The notes: generated from the letters alone by a model not told the origin. DNA of 64,000 nucleotides from Tenacibaculum ovolyticum DSM 18103 (GCF_000430545.1 NZ_KE387166.1:62001-126000), one strand, 5' to 3'. Counted from the first letter of the stretch, positions 37,251-44,915 are shown. Translations and numbers: made by a program.

Positions 37251-37300
37251 AAACCCTACGGAAACCCGTAGGGTTTTGTGTTTTTTGATAGGTAATTTTG
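37251..37300 (+). promoter_or_regulatory. Hairpin-box module, copy 2
   Basis: CCCTACGG (37254-37261) pairs with CCGTAGGG (37266-37273), flanked by AAA and TTTT; TAATTTTG at 37293-37300 lies 20 bases on. The following GAGGTAATATTAATTTAAA is shared with copy 4. Confidence 0.8.
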
Positions 37301-37328
37301 AGGTAATATTAATTTAAAGTAAAAAGAA

Positions 37329-37664
37329 ATGGGTAAATCAAAGTTTGAAATTAAAAAAAGAAAAGATGAAGATTTTATGTTTAATCTAAAAGCAGGAAAT
37401 GGCGAAGTTATTTTAACAAGTCAAGGATATGAGTCGAAGCAAGGATGTGAAACAGGTATAGCCTCTGTAAAAGTGAATGCTCCTTTTGATAATCGTTATG
37501 ATAAAAAACAAGCTGTAAATTCAGATTATTATTTCAATTTAAAAGCTAGTAACGGACAGGTTATAGGAACAAGTGAAATGTATGTATCTACTGATGGTAG
37601 AGATAAAGGAATAGCATCTGTAAAAACAAATGCTCCAGATGCTGAAATTATAGATTTAACTTAG
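37329..37664 (+). CDS. YegP-like protein with two DUF1508 repeats
   Basis: 111 residues made of two DUF1508 units, each about 50 long: FEIKKRKDEDFMFNLKAGNGEVILTSQGYESKQGCETGIASVKVNA and YYFNLKASNGQVIGTSEMYVSTDGRDKGIASVKTNAP. The F-x-L-K-A-x-N-G-x-V-I and GI-x-SV-K-x-N-A motifs are diagnostic. E. coli YegP is stress-related but its function is not settled. Separated from both neighbours by copies of the island module. Confidence 0.95.
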   Translation: MGKSKFEIKKRKDEDFMFNLKAGNGEVILTSQGYESKQGCETGIASVKVNAPFDNRYDKKQAVNSDYYFNLKASNGQVIGTSEMYVSTDGRDKGIASVKTNAPDAEIIDLT

Positions 37665-37694
37665 GCTAAAATAATACTAAGAGAATTTTTATTA

Positions 37695-37741
37695 CCCTAC
37701 GGAAACCCGTAGGGTTTTGTGTTTTTAACGAGGTAGTTTTG
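37695..37741 (+). promoter_or_regulatory. Hairpin-box module, copy 3
   Basis: CCCTACGG (37695-37702) pairs with CCGTAGGG (37707-37714); TAGTTTTG at 37734-37741, again 20 bases on. Precedes the DUF4041 gene by 17 bases. Confidence 0.8.
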
Positions 37742-37758
37742 ATAAAAATAAAAATAAA

Positions 37759-39279
37759 ATGTGGATTATAATTATCTTATTACTTATTGTAATATTAGTA
37801 CAAATAGGAAATATAAAAAGTGTAAAAGAAGAACTAGCTAAAGAAAAAAAAAGAGCGTTAGCGAACAATGAAAAATTAAAAGAAGAATTATATGAGGAAC
37901 AAGAAAAATATAGACAATATTATACTACTACAGAATATTTAAAAAAATACGAAATCATAAAAGATATCGAAATAGAGCACAGTCGTATAAGAAATAGTAT
38001 AAAACAAGATAAAGAACGTGCTTTTCTTGATAAGCAAGAAATTTTAAAAGAAGCAAGAAGTGCAGCAAAAGATATAAAGAATAAAGCTGAAGTGTTGTTA
38101 AATAACACACATTTAATAGTTTCGGAAATGGAAGCAACTGCAGAGAAAAGAGCAATAGAGGTAGCAGGTGAAGCATGGGAGGTAAAACAAAATGCTACAC
38201 ATTATGAAGCCACTTTAAAAGCAATGAAAAATAGAGTAAAAGGCTATGGAGATGAATATTTAGTTCCTAATGAATCATTATTAGATGAATTAGCCGAAGA
38301 ATACAATCACACAGTAGCAGGAAGAGATTTAAATAATGTTAGAGTTTTAATAAAATCAATGATAAAAAATCATGAAGTAGCTGATTGTGACTATGTGATA
38401 GAGGAAAGAAAAAGAACAGCAATAGAATTTGTTATTGATGCATTTAATGGAAAGGTAGATTCTATTATGTCGAAAGTGAAACATGATAATTATGGTGTTT
38501 TAGAGCAAAAATTGAAAGATGCTTATAGATTGGTAAATCACAATGGAAAAGCGTTTAAGAATGCTAGAATAGCAAAACGATATTATGACGTAATTTTAGA
38601 GCAATTAAAATTATCGGTTATAGTTCAAGAGTTAAAAAATAAAGATAGAGAAGAACAAAAAGTAATTAGAGAGGCCATACGAGAAGAAGAAAAAGCGAGA
38701 AGAGAATATGAAAAAGCAGTAAAAGATGCTGAAAAAGAAGAAAGGTTATTAGCAAAAGCATTAAAAGAAGCAGAAATGAAATTTAAATCAGCTGCTTTAG
38801 AAGAAAAAGAAAAATACGAGGAAGAGTTGAATAAATTAAAAGAAGATTTGATAATAGCAAAAGAGAAAGGAAATAGAGCATTATCTATGGCACAACAAAC
38901 AAAACAAGGGCATGTATATGTTATTTCTAATATAGGATCTTTTGGAGAAAATATATTTAAAATAGGATTAACAAGAAGGTTAAACCCATTAGATAGGGTT
39001 AAAGAATTAGGAGATGCATCCGTTCCTTTTTCATTCGATGTCCATGCAATGATACACTCAGAAGATGCGCCTAAATTAGAAAAAGAATTACACAGTGTTT
39101 TTAAAAATAATCAAGTAAATAAAGTGAATTCAAGAAAAGAATTTTTCAACCTACAGCTTACGGATATTAAAAATGAAGTAGCATCAATGAATTTAAATCC
39201 ACATTGGACAATGAAAGCTGAGGCACAAGAATATCGAGAAAGTAAAATAATGAATCAAGAAGTATTACAGTCTTTATAA
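37759..39279 (+). CDS. Membrane-anchored DUF4041 and T5orf172 (GIY-YIG-type) protein
   Basis: 506 residues. N-terminal membrane helix (1-17), then coiled coil, a DUF4041 domain at about 170-300 (VLIKSMIKNHEVADCDYVIEERKRTAIEFVIDAFNGK), another coiled coil to 385, and a C-terminal T5orf172 domain: GHVYVISNIGSFGENIFKIGLTRRLNPLDRVKELG...PKLEKELHSVFKNNQVN...EFFNL. T5orf172 is a GIY-YIG nuclease relative. Combination with DUF4041 is known across bacteria and phages, role not defined; nucleic-acid cutting is inferred. Confidence 0.9.
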   Translation: MWIIIILLLIVILVQIGNIKSVKEELAKEKKRALANNEKLKEELYEEQEKYRQYYTTTEYLKKYEIIKDIEIEHSRIRNSIKQDKERAFLDKQEILKEARSAAKDIKNKAEVLLNNTHLIVSEMEATAEKRAIEVAGEAWEVKQNATHYEATLKAMKNRVKGYGDEYLVPNESLLDELAEEYNHTVAGRDLNNVRVLIKSMIKNHEVADCDYVIEERKRTAIEFVIDAFNGKVDSIMSKVKHDNYGVLEQKLKDAYRLVNHNGKAFKNARIAKRYYDVILEQLKLSVIVQELKNKDREEQKVIREAIREEEKARREYEKAVKDAEKEERLLAKALKEAEMKFKSAALEEKEKYEEELNKLKEDLIIAKEKGNRALSMAQQTKQGHVYVISNIGSFGENIFKIGLTRRLNPLDRVKELGDASVPFSFDVHAMIHSEDAPKLEKELHSVFKNNQVNKVNSRKEFFNLQLTDIKNEVASMNLNPHWTMKAEAQEYRESKIMNQEVLQSL

Positions 39280-39307
39280 TAACTTTAAAATTTATAAGAA
39301 CAAACAG

Positions 39308-39354
39308 CCTTACGGATTTCCGTAGGGTTTTGTGTTTTTAGTAGCGTAGTTTCG
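39308..39354 (+). promoter_or_regulatory. Hairpin-box module, copy 4
   Basis: CCTTACGGA (39308-39316) pairs with TCCGTAGGG (39319-39327), one G-U pair. It looks like a mix of the two arm types. TAGTTTCG at 39347-39354 is one base off the other boxes, 20 bases on. Confidence 0.75.
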
Positions 39355-39385
39355 AGGTAATATTAATTTAAAATAAAGAGAAGTA

Positions 39386-39660
39386 ATGGGATATGAAGTT
39401 TTAGTAAGCTTAGATTTAAAAAAACAAATGACGAGGAGCGAGATAAGTTTTATGAAGTTTTAGGAAAAGAAAATTGGGAAAAAATTAAAAGTTTAACAAC
39501 TTCGTGGAAAGTATCATTTAAAGATAAAGTAATATATAGTGATGCAGTTAGTACTATTATAGAAGATTTAAAAAAAGCAAAAAAAGAAAGCAAAGTAAGT
39601 GATGTAGAATATGCTTTTCAACTTAATAAAGAAAAAGTTATAATTAATAAAATAGTATGA
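39386..39660 (+). pseudogene. Frameshifted small gene, about 91 aa if restored
   Basis: From ATG 39386 the frame reads MGYEVLVSLDLKK, then meets an A7 run (39418-39424) and stops soon after. With one extra A the reading continues TNDEERDKFYEVLGKENWEKIKSLTTSW..., through to a TGA at 39658-39660 that overlaps the next ATG (39657). This frame looks coding (VSFKDKV, TIIEDLKKAKKESKVSDVEYAFQLNKEKV). So either a mutated gene, an assembly indel, or slippage on A7. Family not named. Confidence 0.65.
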
Positions 39661-39887
39661 AATATAAAGTAATACCATTCGTGCCAGCAATAAATAGAAA
39701 TAAAGAAAATTCAACACAAGTAGCTCAACAATTAGAAGATGTCATTAAACATCATTCTAATCAAGGGTTGAATTATGTTCGTTTAGAAAGTGTAGAAACT
39801 TTTATTCAACCAGAATCAGGTTGTTTTGGTTTTGGAGCTAAACCAGGATATACAACTTCTCGACAAATGATAGTTTTTAGTAAGTAG
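39657..39887 (+). CDS. DUF4177-like small protein
   Basis: 76 residues: MKYKVIPFVPAINRNKENSTQVAQQLEDVIKHHSNQGLNYVRLESVETFIQPESGCFGFGAKPGYTTSRQMIVFSK. The plan (Y-K-V-x-P-F, a helix, then G-x-x-Y-V-x-L-E and a final Q-M-I-V-F) resembles DUF4177. Function unknown. ATG overlaps the stop of the frameshifted gene (ATGA), and the YidD-like gene starts three bases after its stop. Confidence 0.6.
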   Translation: MKYKVIPFVPAINRNKENSTQVAQQLEDVIKHHSNQGLNYVRLESVETFIQPESGCFGFGAKPGYTTSRQMIVFSK

Positions 39888-39889
39888 TA

Positions 39890-40171
39890 ATGAAATATGC
39901 ATTAATATTTAGCATCAAAGTATATTGGTTTTTAAAACCCAAAGGAAAAGCACCTTGTTGTATTTTTAGAAAATCTTGCTCTCATTATGTATATGAAAAA
40001 ACAATAAATGAAGGATTTGTAATAGGATTTGAAGCTTTAAAATTTAGAATTAAAAATTGTAGACAAGGTTTTGAGTTGTTTAGTAATCCGATAAGTAATA
40101 AAACTCAAATGATGTTACTAGATAAAAGTGTTATTGATGAGCATAATATTGCTGAAAGATTATTAAATTAA
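39890..40171 (+). CDS. YidD-like protein
   Basis: 93 residues with the YidD signature: C-C-x-F-R-K-S-C-S-H-Y-V-Y-E-K near residue 25 and GFEALKFRIKNCRQGFELF near 50. YidD (membrane protein insertion efficiency factor) normally sits by rnpA/yidC. Here it is in an accessory island, so it is likely a paralogue with another job. C-terminal part lacks the usual PxGxDPV tail. Confidence 0.75.
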   Translation: MKYALIFSIKVYWFLKPKGKAPCCIFRKSCSHYVYEKTINEGFVIGFEALKFRIKNCRQGFELFSNPISNKTQMMLLDKSVIDEHNIAERLLN

Positions 40172-40179
40172 TTTTTATA

Positions 40180-40226
40180 CCCTACGGAAATCCGTAGGGT
40201 TTTGTTTTTTTAGATAGGTAGTTTTG
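40180..40226 (+). promoter_or_regulatory. Hairpin-box module, copy 5
   Basis: CCCTACGGA (40180-40188) pairs with TCCGTAGGG (40191-40199); TAGTTTTG at 40219-40226, 20 bases on. Confidence 0.8.
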
Positions 40227-40254
40227 AATAATTAATTTAAAAAATATAGTAATT

Positions 40255-40413
40255 ATGAATGACAAGTGGGAATTTTATAAAGATTCAAGTAGTAAATGGA
40301 GATGGAGAAGAACAGTTTCTTCTAATGGAAAAATAGTGGGAGCTTCATCACAAGGGTATGTAAATAAATCGGATTGTATAGATAATGCGAAAAGAAGTGG
40401 CTATAAAGGCTAA
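40255..40413 (+). CDS. Single-repeat DUF1508 protein, 52 aa
   Basis: Too short for usual gene calls but complete: ATG at 40255, TAA at 40411-40413. It reads WEFYKDSSSKWRWRRTVSSNGKIVGASSQGYVNKSDCIDNAKRSG, a one-unit DUF1508 (YegP) fold with W-R-W and the S-x-G-Y-x-x-K-x-D-C motif. Second YegP relative in the island. Own upstream module and own terminator. Confidence 0.85.
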   Translation: MNDKWEFYKDSSSKWRWRRTVSSNGKIVGASSQGYVNKSDCIDNAKRSGYKG

Positions 40414-40421
40414 ATTTAAAC

Positions 40422-40458
40422 TTAAACCTTGAGCTTGACTCAAGGTTTAAAATTTTAT
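40422..40458 (+). terminator. Terminator after the small DUF1508 gene
   Basis: TTAAACCTTGAG (40422-40433) and CTCAAGGTTTAA (40439-40450), loop CTTGA, then an AT-rich tail (AATTTTATT). Differs in sequence from the six island hairpins. Confidence 0.75.
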
Positions 40459-40462
40459 TAAA

Positions 40463-40873
40463 ATGAAAAATATAATTAGATTAATCTGTTTATTATTTAT
40501 TTGTAGTTCATGTTCAATAACTTCTAATTTATATGAAGCACAAGAGGAATTTGTGCTATACTCTCAGAAATCCAAGGATAGTGATAAAATAATTATAGTC
40601 CCCAAAGGAGAGAGTGTTAGAGTGATAAGGGGTAAAGGGTATAGGAGGATTAAATATAAAAATATGTATGGCTGGAGTTACAATCCCTACATAAAAAAGA
40701 AATATACTTATCATGATTTTTCTAACTATAGCGGAAGTGTATCAGTAAAGGGGTATTATCGTAAAGATGGCACTTATGTAAGGCCTCATTCTAGAAGTTA
40801 TCCTAAAGCTAAAAAATATAAATATCGAAAATCTTACAAAAGAAGAAAAAGATATAGAAAAAAGAGGTATTAA
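40463..40873 (+). CDS. Basic SH3-like lipoprotein, 136 aa
   Basis: Lipobox LFICSSC. The middle is like a bacterial SH3 (VPKGESVRVIRGKGYRRIKYKNMYGWSYNPYI), then VSVKGYYRKDGTYVRPHSRSYPK, a motif widely found in secreted Bacteroidetes proteins, and an extremely Lys/Arg/Tyr-rich tail. May bind peptidoglycan or nucleic acids at the cell surface (inference). Confidence 0.7.
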   Translation: MKNIIRLICLLFICSSCSITSNLYEAQEEFVLYSQKSKDSDKIIIVPKGESVRVIRGKGYRRIKYKNMYGWSYNPYIKKKYTYHDFSNYSGSVSVKGYYRKDGTYVRPHSRSYPKAKKYKYRKSYKRRKRYRKKRY

Positions 40874-40880
40874 AATAAAA

Positions 40881-40927
40881 CCTTACGGAATCCCGTAAGG
40901 TTTTGTTTTTGTATAGGTTTAGTTTTG
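40881..40927 (+). promoter_or_regulatory. Hairpin-box module, copy 6
   Basis: CCTTACGG (40881-40888) pairs with CCGTAAGG (40893-40900), flanked by AAAA and TTTT; TAGTTTTG at 40920-40927, 20 bases on. GAGG follows as in copies 2 and 4. Confidence 0.8.
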
Positions 40928-40952
40928 AGGTATCTAATTAAACAATGAAAAC

Positions 40953-41150
40953 ATGAAGAAAATAATTTTAACAAGTCTATTTATTACCGTTTTATCAATT
41001 TTAAGCTGTTCAACAAGTGATGATGATTTAGAAAAAAGGTGCGGAACTCATAACGGAAAAGAATTATGGACAGGTCCCAAAGATGGATGCTATTATAAAA
41101 ATAGTAATGGGAATAAAACATACGTAGATAGATCTGAATGTAACTGTTAA
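40953..41150 (+). CDS. Small Cys-rich lipoprotein, 65 aa
   Basis: Lipobox SILSC. The mature part, RCGTHNGKELWTGPKDGCYYKNSNGNKTYVDRSECNC, carries a GP-x-x-G-C-Y-Y-x-NSNGNKTYVDRS motif that recurs in Bacteroidetes exported proteins and resembles the PBCV-type basic adaptor repeat. Four cysteines could form two disulfides. Four bases before the next gene. Confidence 0.7.
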   Translation: MKKIILTSLFITVLSILSCSTSDDDLEKRCGTHNGKELWTGPKDGCYYKNSNGNKTYVDRSECNC

Positions 41151-41154
41151 TAGT

Positions 41155-41571
41155 ATGAAAACTATTTACCAGTTAATTAAAAAAGGAAAGAGATTACCGA
41201 AGTTTATTTATAGAAAAAGAATAATAATAGCGTTTAATATAATATGTGCTTTTCTATTATTAATAGCGCTACTGCATTTACCAATTCAGTATTATCGATT
41301 CTTAAGAATTATGGTGTTTGTTGGATGTTTATTAATTATAATAAATAAAGAAGTTCAATTTTTTTGGAAACTTATTTTTCTTCCTATCGCAATTTTATTT
41401 AATCCAATTCTCCCTATTTATCTATACTTAAAACCTTATTGGATGTCTTTAGATGTTGTAGCAGCAATTCTTTTTCTTTTGATTGCTTTTTATGGGTATA
41501 AAACAAAAACTAAAGAGATAGTAAAAGAATCTAAAAATGAAACTCGAAACATGTATAAAATTAAAAACTAA
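41155..41571 (+). CDS. Membrane protein, DUF6804-like, 138 aa
   Basis: Four hydrophobic helices. The stretch KLIFLPIAILFNPILPIYLYLKPYWMSLDVVAAILFLLIAFYG fits what I recall for DUF6804. Basic N-terminus (KKGKRLPKFIYRKR). Function unknown. It leads a tightly spaced five-gene operon; the next ATG is 3 bases after its stop. Confidence 0.6.
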   Translation: MKTIYQLIKKGKRLPKFIYRKRIIIAFNIICAFLLLIALLHLPIQYYRFLRIMVFVGCLLIIINKEVQFFWKLIFLPIAILFNPILPIYLYLKPYWMSLDVVAAILFLLIAFYGYKTKTKEIVKESKNETRNMYKIKN

Positions 41572-41574
41572 AAT

Positions 41575-41973
41575 ATGAATCAAATAACTACCGAACTTAA
41601 AAGTCATTTCTTAAGACTCTATCAAATAGCATTTGCAGATGATAATTTTGATGTATTAGAAATGCAAATGTTATACAAGTTTGCAGAAGAAAGGCAAGTA
41701 TCTAAGCAAGAGTTAGAAGCTGTTTTATTATCACCACATCATGAAAGTGTTGTACCAGAAAGTTTAGAACAAAAATTAAAGTATTTATATGATTTAGCAA
41801 TTATGATTTGGGCTGATGAGGTAGTTACTGATGATGAAATAAATGCTTTAAAAAAGTATTGTTTAAAATTTGGTTTCTTAGAAGAAAACATTGCTGAATT
41901 GTGCGAGTTTTTAATAAGTAACGCAAAAGAAAATACGACAAAAGAAGAACTATTAAAACAACTTACAGTATAA
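41575..41973 (+). CDS. TerB-like protein
   Basis: 132 residues, all helical. Two TerB-type repeats: LYQIAFADDNFDVLEMQMLYKFAEER and LAIMIWADEVVTDDEINALKKYCLKFG, each with the acidic F/W-A-D-x-x-x-x-x-x-E pattern of TerB/DjlA metal-binding bundles. TerB domains occur in tellurite and stress-response envelope systems. Gap of 3 bases to the next gene. Confidence 0.8.
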   Translation: MNQITTELKSHFLRLYQIAFADDNFDVLEMQMLYKFAEERQVSKQELEAVLLSPHHESVVPESLEQKLKYLYDLAIMIWADEVVTDDEINALKKYCLKFGFLEENIAELCEFLISNAKENTTKEELLKQLTV

Positions 41974-41976
41974 ATT

Positions 41977-43242
41977 ATGGGAGTAATAAAAAAAATATTC
42001 ACAATAAAAAAAGAGGATTTTAATACTGTTAAAACATCAGAGAAAGAAATTGTTAAAAAACTTAGATTAACTTTTTTTGAAAGTGGTTATGGTAGCTCAA
42101 AACAATCATCAGGAAATTCAAAAGTATTTAGAGCATGTTTGAATGATTTGTATATGGATTATAAAACAGAATGTGCTGAAAACGTTGAACTACAAAAAAA
42201 ATTAAAAGAACCTCATGTTCAAGAAAAAGGAAGAATAGGTATTGAGTTAAAGAAAAGACAAACAGCCAAAGGATTGTTTGAAGAAGAGATAAAGAAAGAA
42301 GAGGGTAAAATAGAAAAGTATAAACATGAAATAGTAGATGTAAAACAAGACCCAGAAAAATATGTTGAAGATGTTGATAAGAAACCTAGAGCACAATTTT
42401 ATTTAGGGTTGGCAGTATTAATACCAATAACTTTTTATCTCTTGGTATTTTACATGTCAGCATCATTTTCGGCCTTTTTTAAAAATTTTGAAGAAGCAGA
42501 ATTATCCGCAGCAATATTTGATGGTAATTCATTATCAAAATCTTTAGAGCACGGTTGGTTAGAAGCTGTTTTTATAATTACAATACCATTTGCTTTTATG
42601 GGCTTAGGGTATTTGATTCATATGTTTCAAAAACATAAAAATTGGTTGTCGCATGTTAAAGTGGGGGCTTTATTTATTATCACTTTTATTTTCGATGCTA
42701 TTTTGGCATATCTAATAGAAATGAAGATTTATAATTTTAATAAAACACCAAACTCTCCAGAGTTTAATTTGTCAATAGCTTTTACCAAAGCAGAGTTTTG
42801 GGGAATCATCTTTGCAGGTTTTGTAGTGTATATTATTTGGGGATTAGTATTCGATTTTATAATGAAAGAATACGATAACATAGATAAAATAAAAGCATTT
42901 ATAAGAGCTAAAAGAGAAGCTATTGTAAATTTAGATAAATCGATATCGAAAATAGCGGATAAACTAAATGAAGTAAAAAAAGCAATATCAGAAAAAGAAG
43001 GAAAAATCGCAGAGATGCAAAGAACTATTGATGGTTTTGTTTTTCCTAACAAACGTTATTTAACATACCACGCAGAATATGTAAAAGGTTGGTATTTATC
43101 AATAGCAGATAATTATCTAGAGCTAGATAAAAAGAATAAAGTACTCTCTACATGTGAAGTGGTAGAAAAAGATCATTTAACAAAATATGATTTGAATGAC
43201 GAACATACAGAGGGAATTATTTATAAATCACAATTAAATTAA
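41977..43242 (+). CDS. Coiled-coil membrane protein, 421 aa
   Basis: Soluble coiled-coil start (residues about 60-135), four membrane helices (about 142-165, 195-220, 228-250, 275-295), then a second coiled coil (DKSISKIADKLNEVKKAISEKEGKIAEMQRTIDGF) and a tail. No family recognised. Layout recalls a membrane scaffold with cytoplasmic arms. Third gene of the operon. Confidence 0.6.
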   Translation: MGVIKKIFTIKKEDFNTVKTSEKEIVKKLRLTFFESGYGSSKQSSGNSKVFRACLNDLYMDYKTECAENVELQKKLKEPHVQEKGRIGIELKKRQTAKGLFEEEIKKEEGKIEKYKHEIVDVKQDPEKYVEDVDKKPRAQFYLGLAVLIPITFYLLVFYMSASFSAFFKNFEEAELSAAIFDGNSLSKSLEHGWLEAVFIITIPFAFMGLGYLIHMFQKHKNWLSHVKVGALFIITFIFDAILAYLIEMKIYNFNKTPNSPEFNLSIAFTKAEFWGIIFAGFVVYIIWGLVFDFIMKEYDNIDKIKAFIRAKREAIVNLDKSISKIADKLNEVKKAISEKEGKIAEMQRTIDGFVFPNKRYLTYHAEYVKGWYLSIADNYLELDKKNKVLSTCEVVEKDHLTKYDLNDEHTEGIIYKSQLN

Positions 43243-43248
43243 AAAGCA

Positions 43249-44154
43249 ATGAAAAGAAGTATATTATTTATACTAGTAGCTATTTTCTTTTTTACTACAA
43301 ATGCCTGTAAAAAAGAAAATGCTTCAGAGGTAGTATTAGAAACAGCAAAACAGATTGAGGTAAAGAAGAAAAATTCGAATTTGAATATTAGCATTTTATT
43401 AGATCTTTCAGATAGAATAGATCCAGAAAAATATCCTAAAGAATCAATGGAGCTTTTTCAAAGAGATATAGGGTATATAGAATTGATAGCTAAAAATTTT
43501 GAAAATCATATTCGAAATAAAAAAAGTAGAAAAATAAAAGATAAAATTCAGTTGTTTTTAGATCCAGAGCCGTCAGATAAAGCGTTGAATCAAAAAATAT
43601 CAGATTTAAAAATATCTTTTGATAAAACAAACGCAACTAAAGAGTTAATATTAGAAACTTCAAAAAAATATACAAAAACTTGTACCGCTATTTATGAACA
43701 GGCAATATCAGACGGAAAATATGTAGGGTCAGATACTTGGGGTTTCTTTAAAAATAAGATTGAAGATTACTGTATAGATGATAATTACAGAAACATCGTT
43801 GTAATTTTAACAGACGGTTATATTTATCATAGGGATAATATAAGAAAAGAAAAGAACAGTACTACCTATTTAACTCCAGAAACTATTAAAGGATTTAATT
43901 TAAGAACAAGTAAATGGAAAAAGAAGTTTGATGAAAAAGAACTAGGGTTTTTACCAATAGATCAGAATTTAGAAAATTTAGAAGTTTTAGTATTAGGTAT
44001 TAATCCAGATACACGAAACCCGTATGAAGAAGATGTAATGAAGGAGTATTGGAAAAAGTGGCTAACAGCTATGAATGTGAAAAAGTTTGAATTGAAAAGA
44101 ACTGATCTGCCTTCACATATTGACAAAATTATAAAAAAGTTTCTCTTTAAATAA
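43249..44154 (+). CDS. VWA-like lipoprotein, 301 aa
   Basis: Lipobox TTNAC. Strand NLNISILLDLSDRIDP has a partial MIDAS (D-x-S-x-x instead of D-x-S-x-S), and NIVVILTDGYIYHRDN gives the second acidic position typical of von Willebrand A folds. NLEVLVLGINP is the fifth strand. So the protein is probably a VWA relative displayed on the periplasmic side. Six bases after the previous stop, two before the next ATG. Confidence 0.65.
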   Translation: MKRSILFILVAIFFFTTNACKKENASEVVLETAKQIEVKKKNSNLNISILLDLSDRIDPEKYPKESMELFQRDIGYIELIAKNFENHIRNKKSRKIKDKIQLFLDPEPSDKALNQKISDLKISFDKTNATKELILETSKKYTKTCTAIYEQAISDGKYVGSDTWGFFKNKIEDYCIDDNYRNIVVILTDGYIYHRDNIRKEKNSTTYLTPETIKGFNLRTSKWKKKFDEKELGFLPIDQNLENLEVLVLGINPDTRNPYEEDVMKEYWKKWLTAMNVKKFELKRTDLPSHIDKIIKKFLFK

Positions 44155-44156
44155 CT

Positions 44157-44915
44157 ATGCATTTAAAAACACTATTCATTTTACTACTATTTATAACACC
44201 AAAAACAGTAAAACTACCAGAAAATTTCTGTGCTAAAGTAATTGGTGTTATAGATGGAGATACTATAGAGGTGTTATACGAAAACAAACCAATACACATA
44301 CGATTGGCGCATATTGATTGTCCAGAAAAAAAACAACCCTTTGGTAAAAAATCAAAACAATTCGTATCCAATGAAATTTTTGGAAAAAAAGTGAAGATAA
44401 TTCATAACGGTAAGTGGCATTGGAATAGATTAATAGCTGAGGTGTATTATGATAACAACAAAAATTTAAATAAAGAATTGATAAGTAATGGTTTGGCAAT
44501 GCACTTTAAAAAATACTCAAAAGACAAAAAATATAGTGAATTAGAGATTGAGGCCAAAAATAGTAAGATTGGTATTTGGTCAAACTCAAGTTTAATATCC
44601 CCTTGGGAATACAGAAGAGGAGGCAAAAAGAGAAAAAGCATTGAAAAATTACATGTAAGTAAACAAAAGATTATAAAAATGAGAAAAATAATACCATTTA
44701 TGTTAATAGGATTTGCATTAACAGCCTTTCAAGAAAAAGAAGTTAAAAAAGTATTTATATGTAAGAGTGTTGCAAGTAAACGCTATCATTTAAAAAAAAC
44801 ATGTAAAGGTTTGAAAATGTGTAAGACAGAAGTGAAAACAACAACGGTAAAGAAGGCAGAAAGACTGGGGAGAATATTGTGTAAATTTGAAAAAAAACAA
44901 TTAGAAAAGAAATAA
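44157..44915 (+). CDS. Staphylococcal-nuclease-like protein fused to a second exported domain
   Basis: 252 residues. Signal helix 1-18, then an SNase domain at about 20-160: AKVIGVIDGDTIEV, HIRLAHIDCPE (Arg and Glu of the active site), NRLIAEVY (second Arg), and IGIWSNSSLISPWEYRR. At residue 176 a second signal-like start (MRKIIPFMLIGFALTAFQ) appears, then VFICKSVASKRYHLKKTCKGL...GRILCKFE, which I know as a separate small secreted protein family. Probably two genes joined in frame by loss of a stop, or a second internal start at 44679. Confidence 0.75.
   Translation: MHLKTLFILLLFITPKTVKLPENFCAKVIGVIDGDTIEVLYENKPIHIRLAHIDCPEKKQPFGKKSKQFVSNEIFGKKVKIIHNGKWHWNRLIAEVYYDNNKNLNKELISNGLAMHFKKYSKDKKYSELEIEAKNSKIGIWSNSSLISPWEYRRGGKKRKSIEKLHVSKQKIIKMRKIIPFMLIGFALTAFQEKEVKKVFICKSVASKRYHLKKTCKGLKMCKTEVKTTTVKKAERLGRILCKFEKKQLEKK

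Noticed and set aside
37951..38176. Overlapping minus-strand ORFs opposite the DUF4041 gene
   Set aside because: Leu/Ser/Phe-rich mirror images of Lys/Glu-rich coiled coil, a usual artefact in this kind of gene.
35605..40927. Reading the six modules as integron attC sites
   Set aside because: The hairpins are short, symmetric and T-tailed like terminators, without the attC R'/R'' boxes or extrahelical bases, and there is no integrase in the window. Kept as a terminator-promoter module instead.
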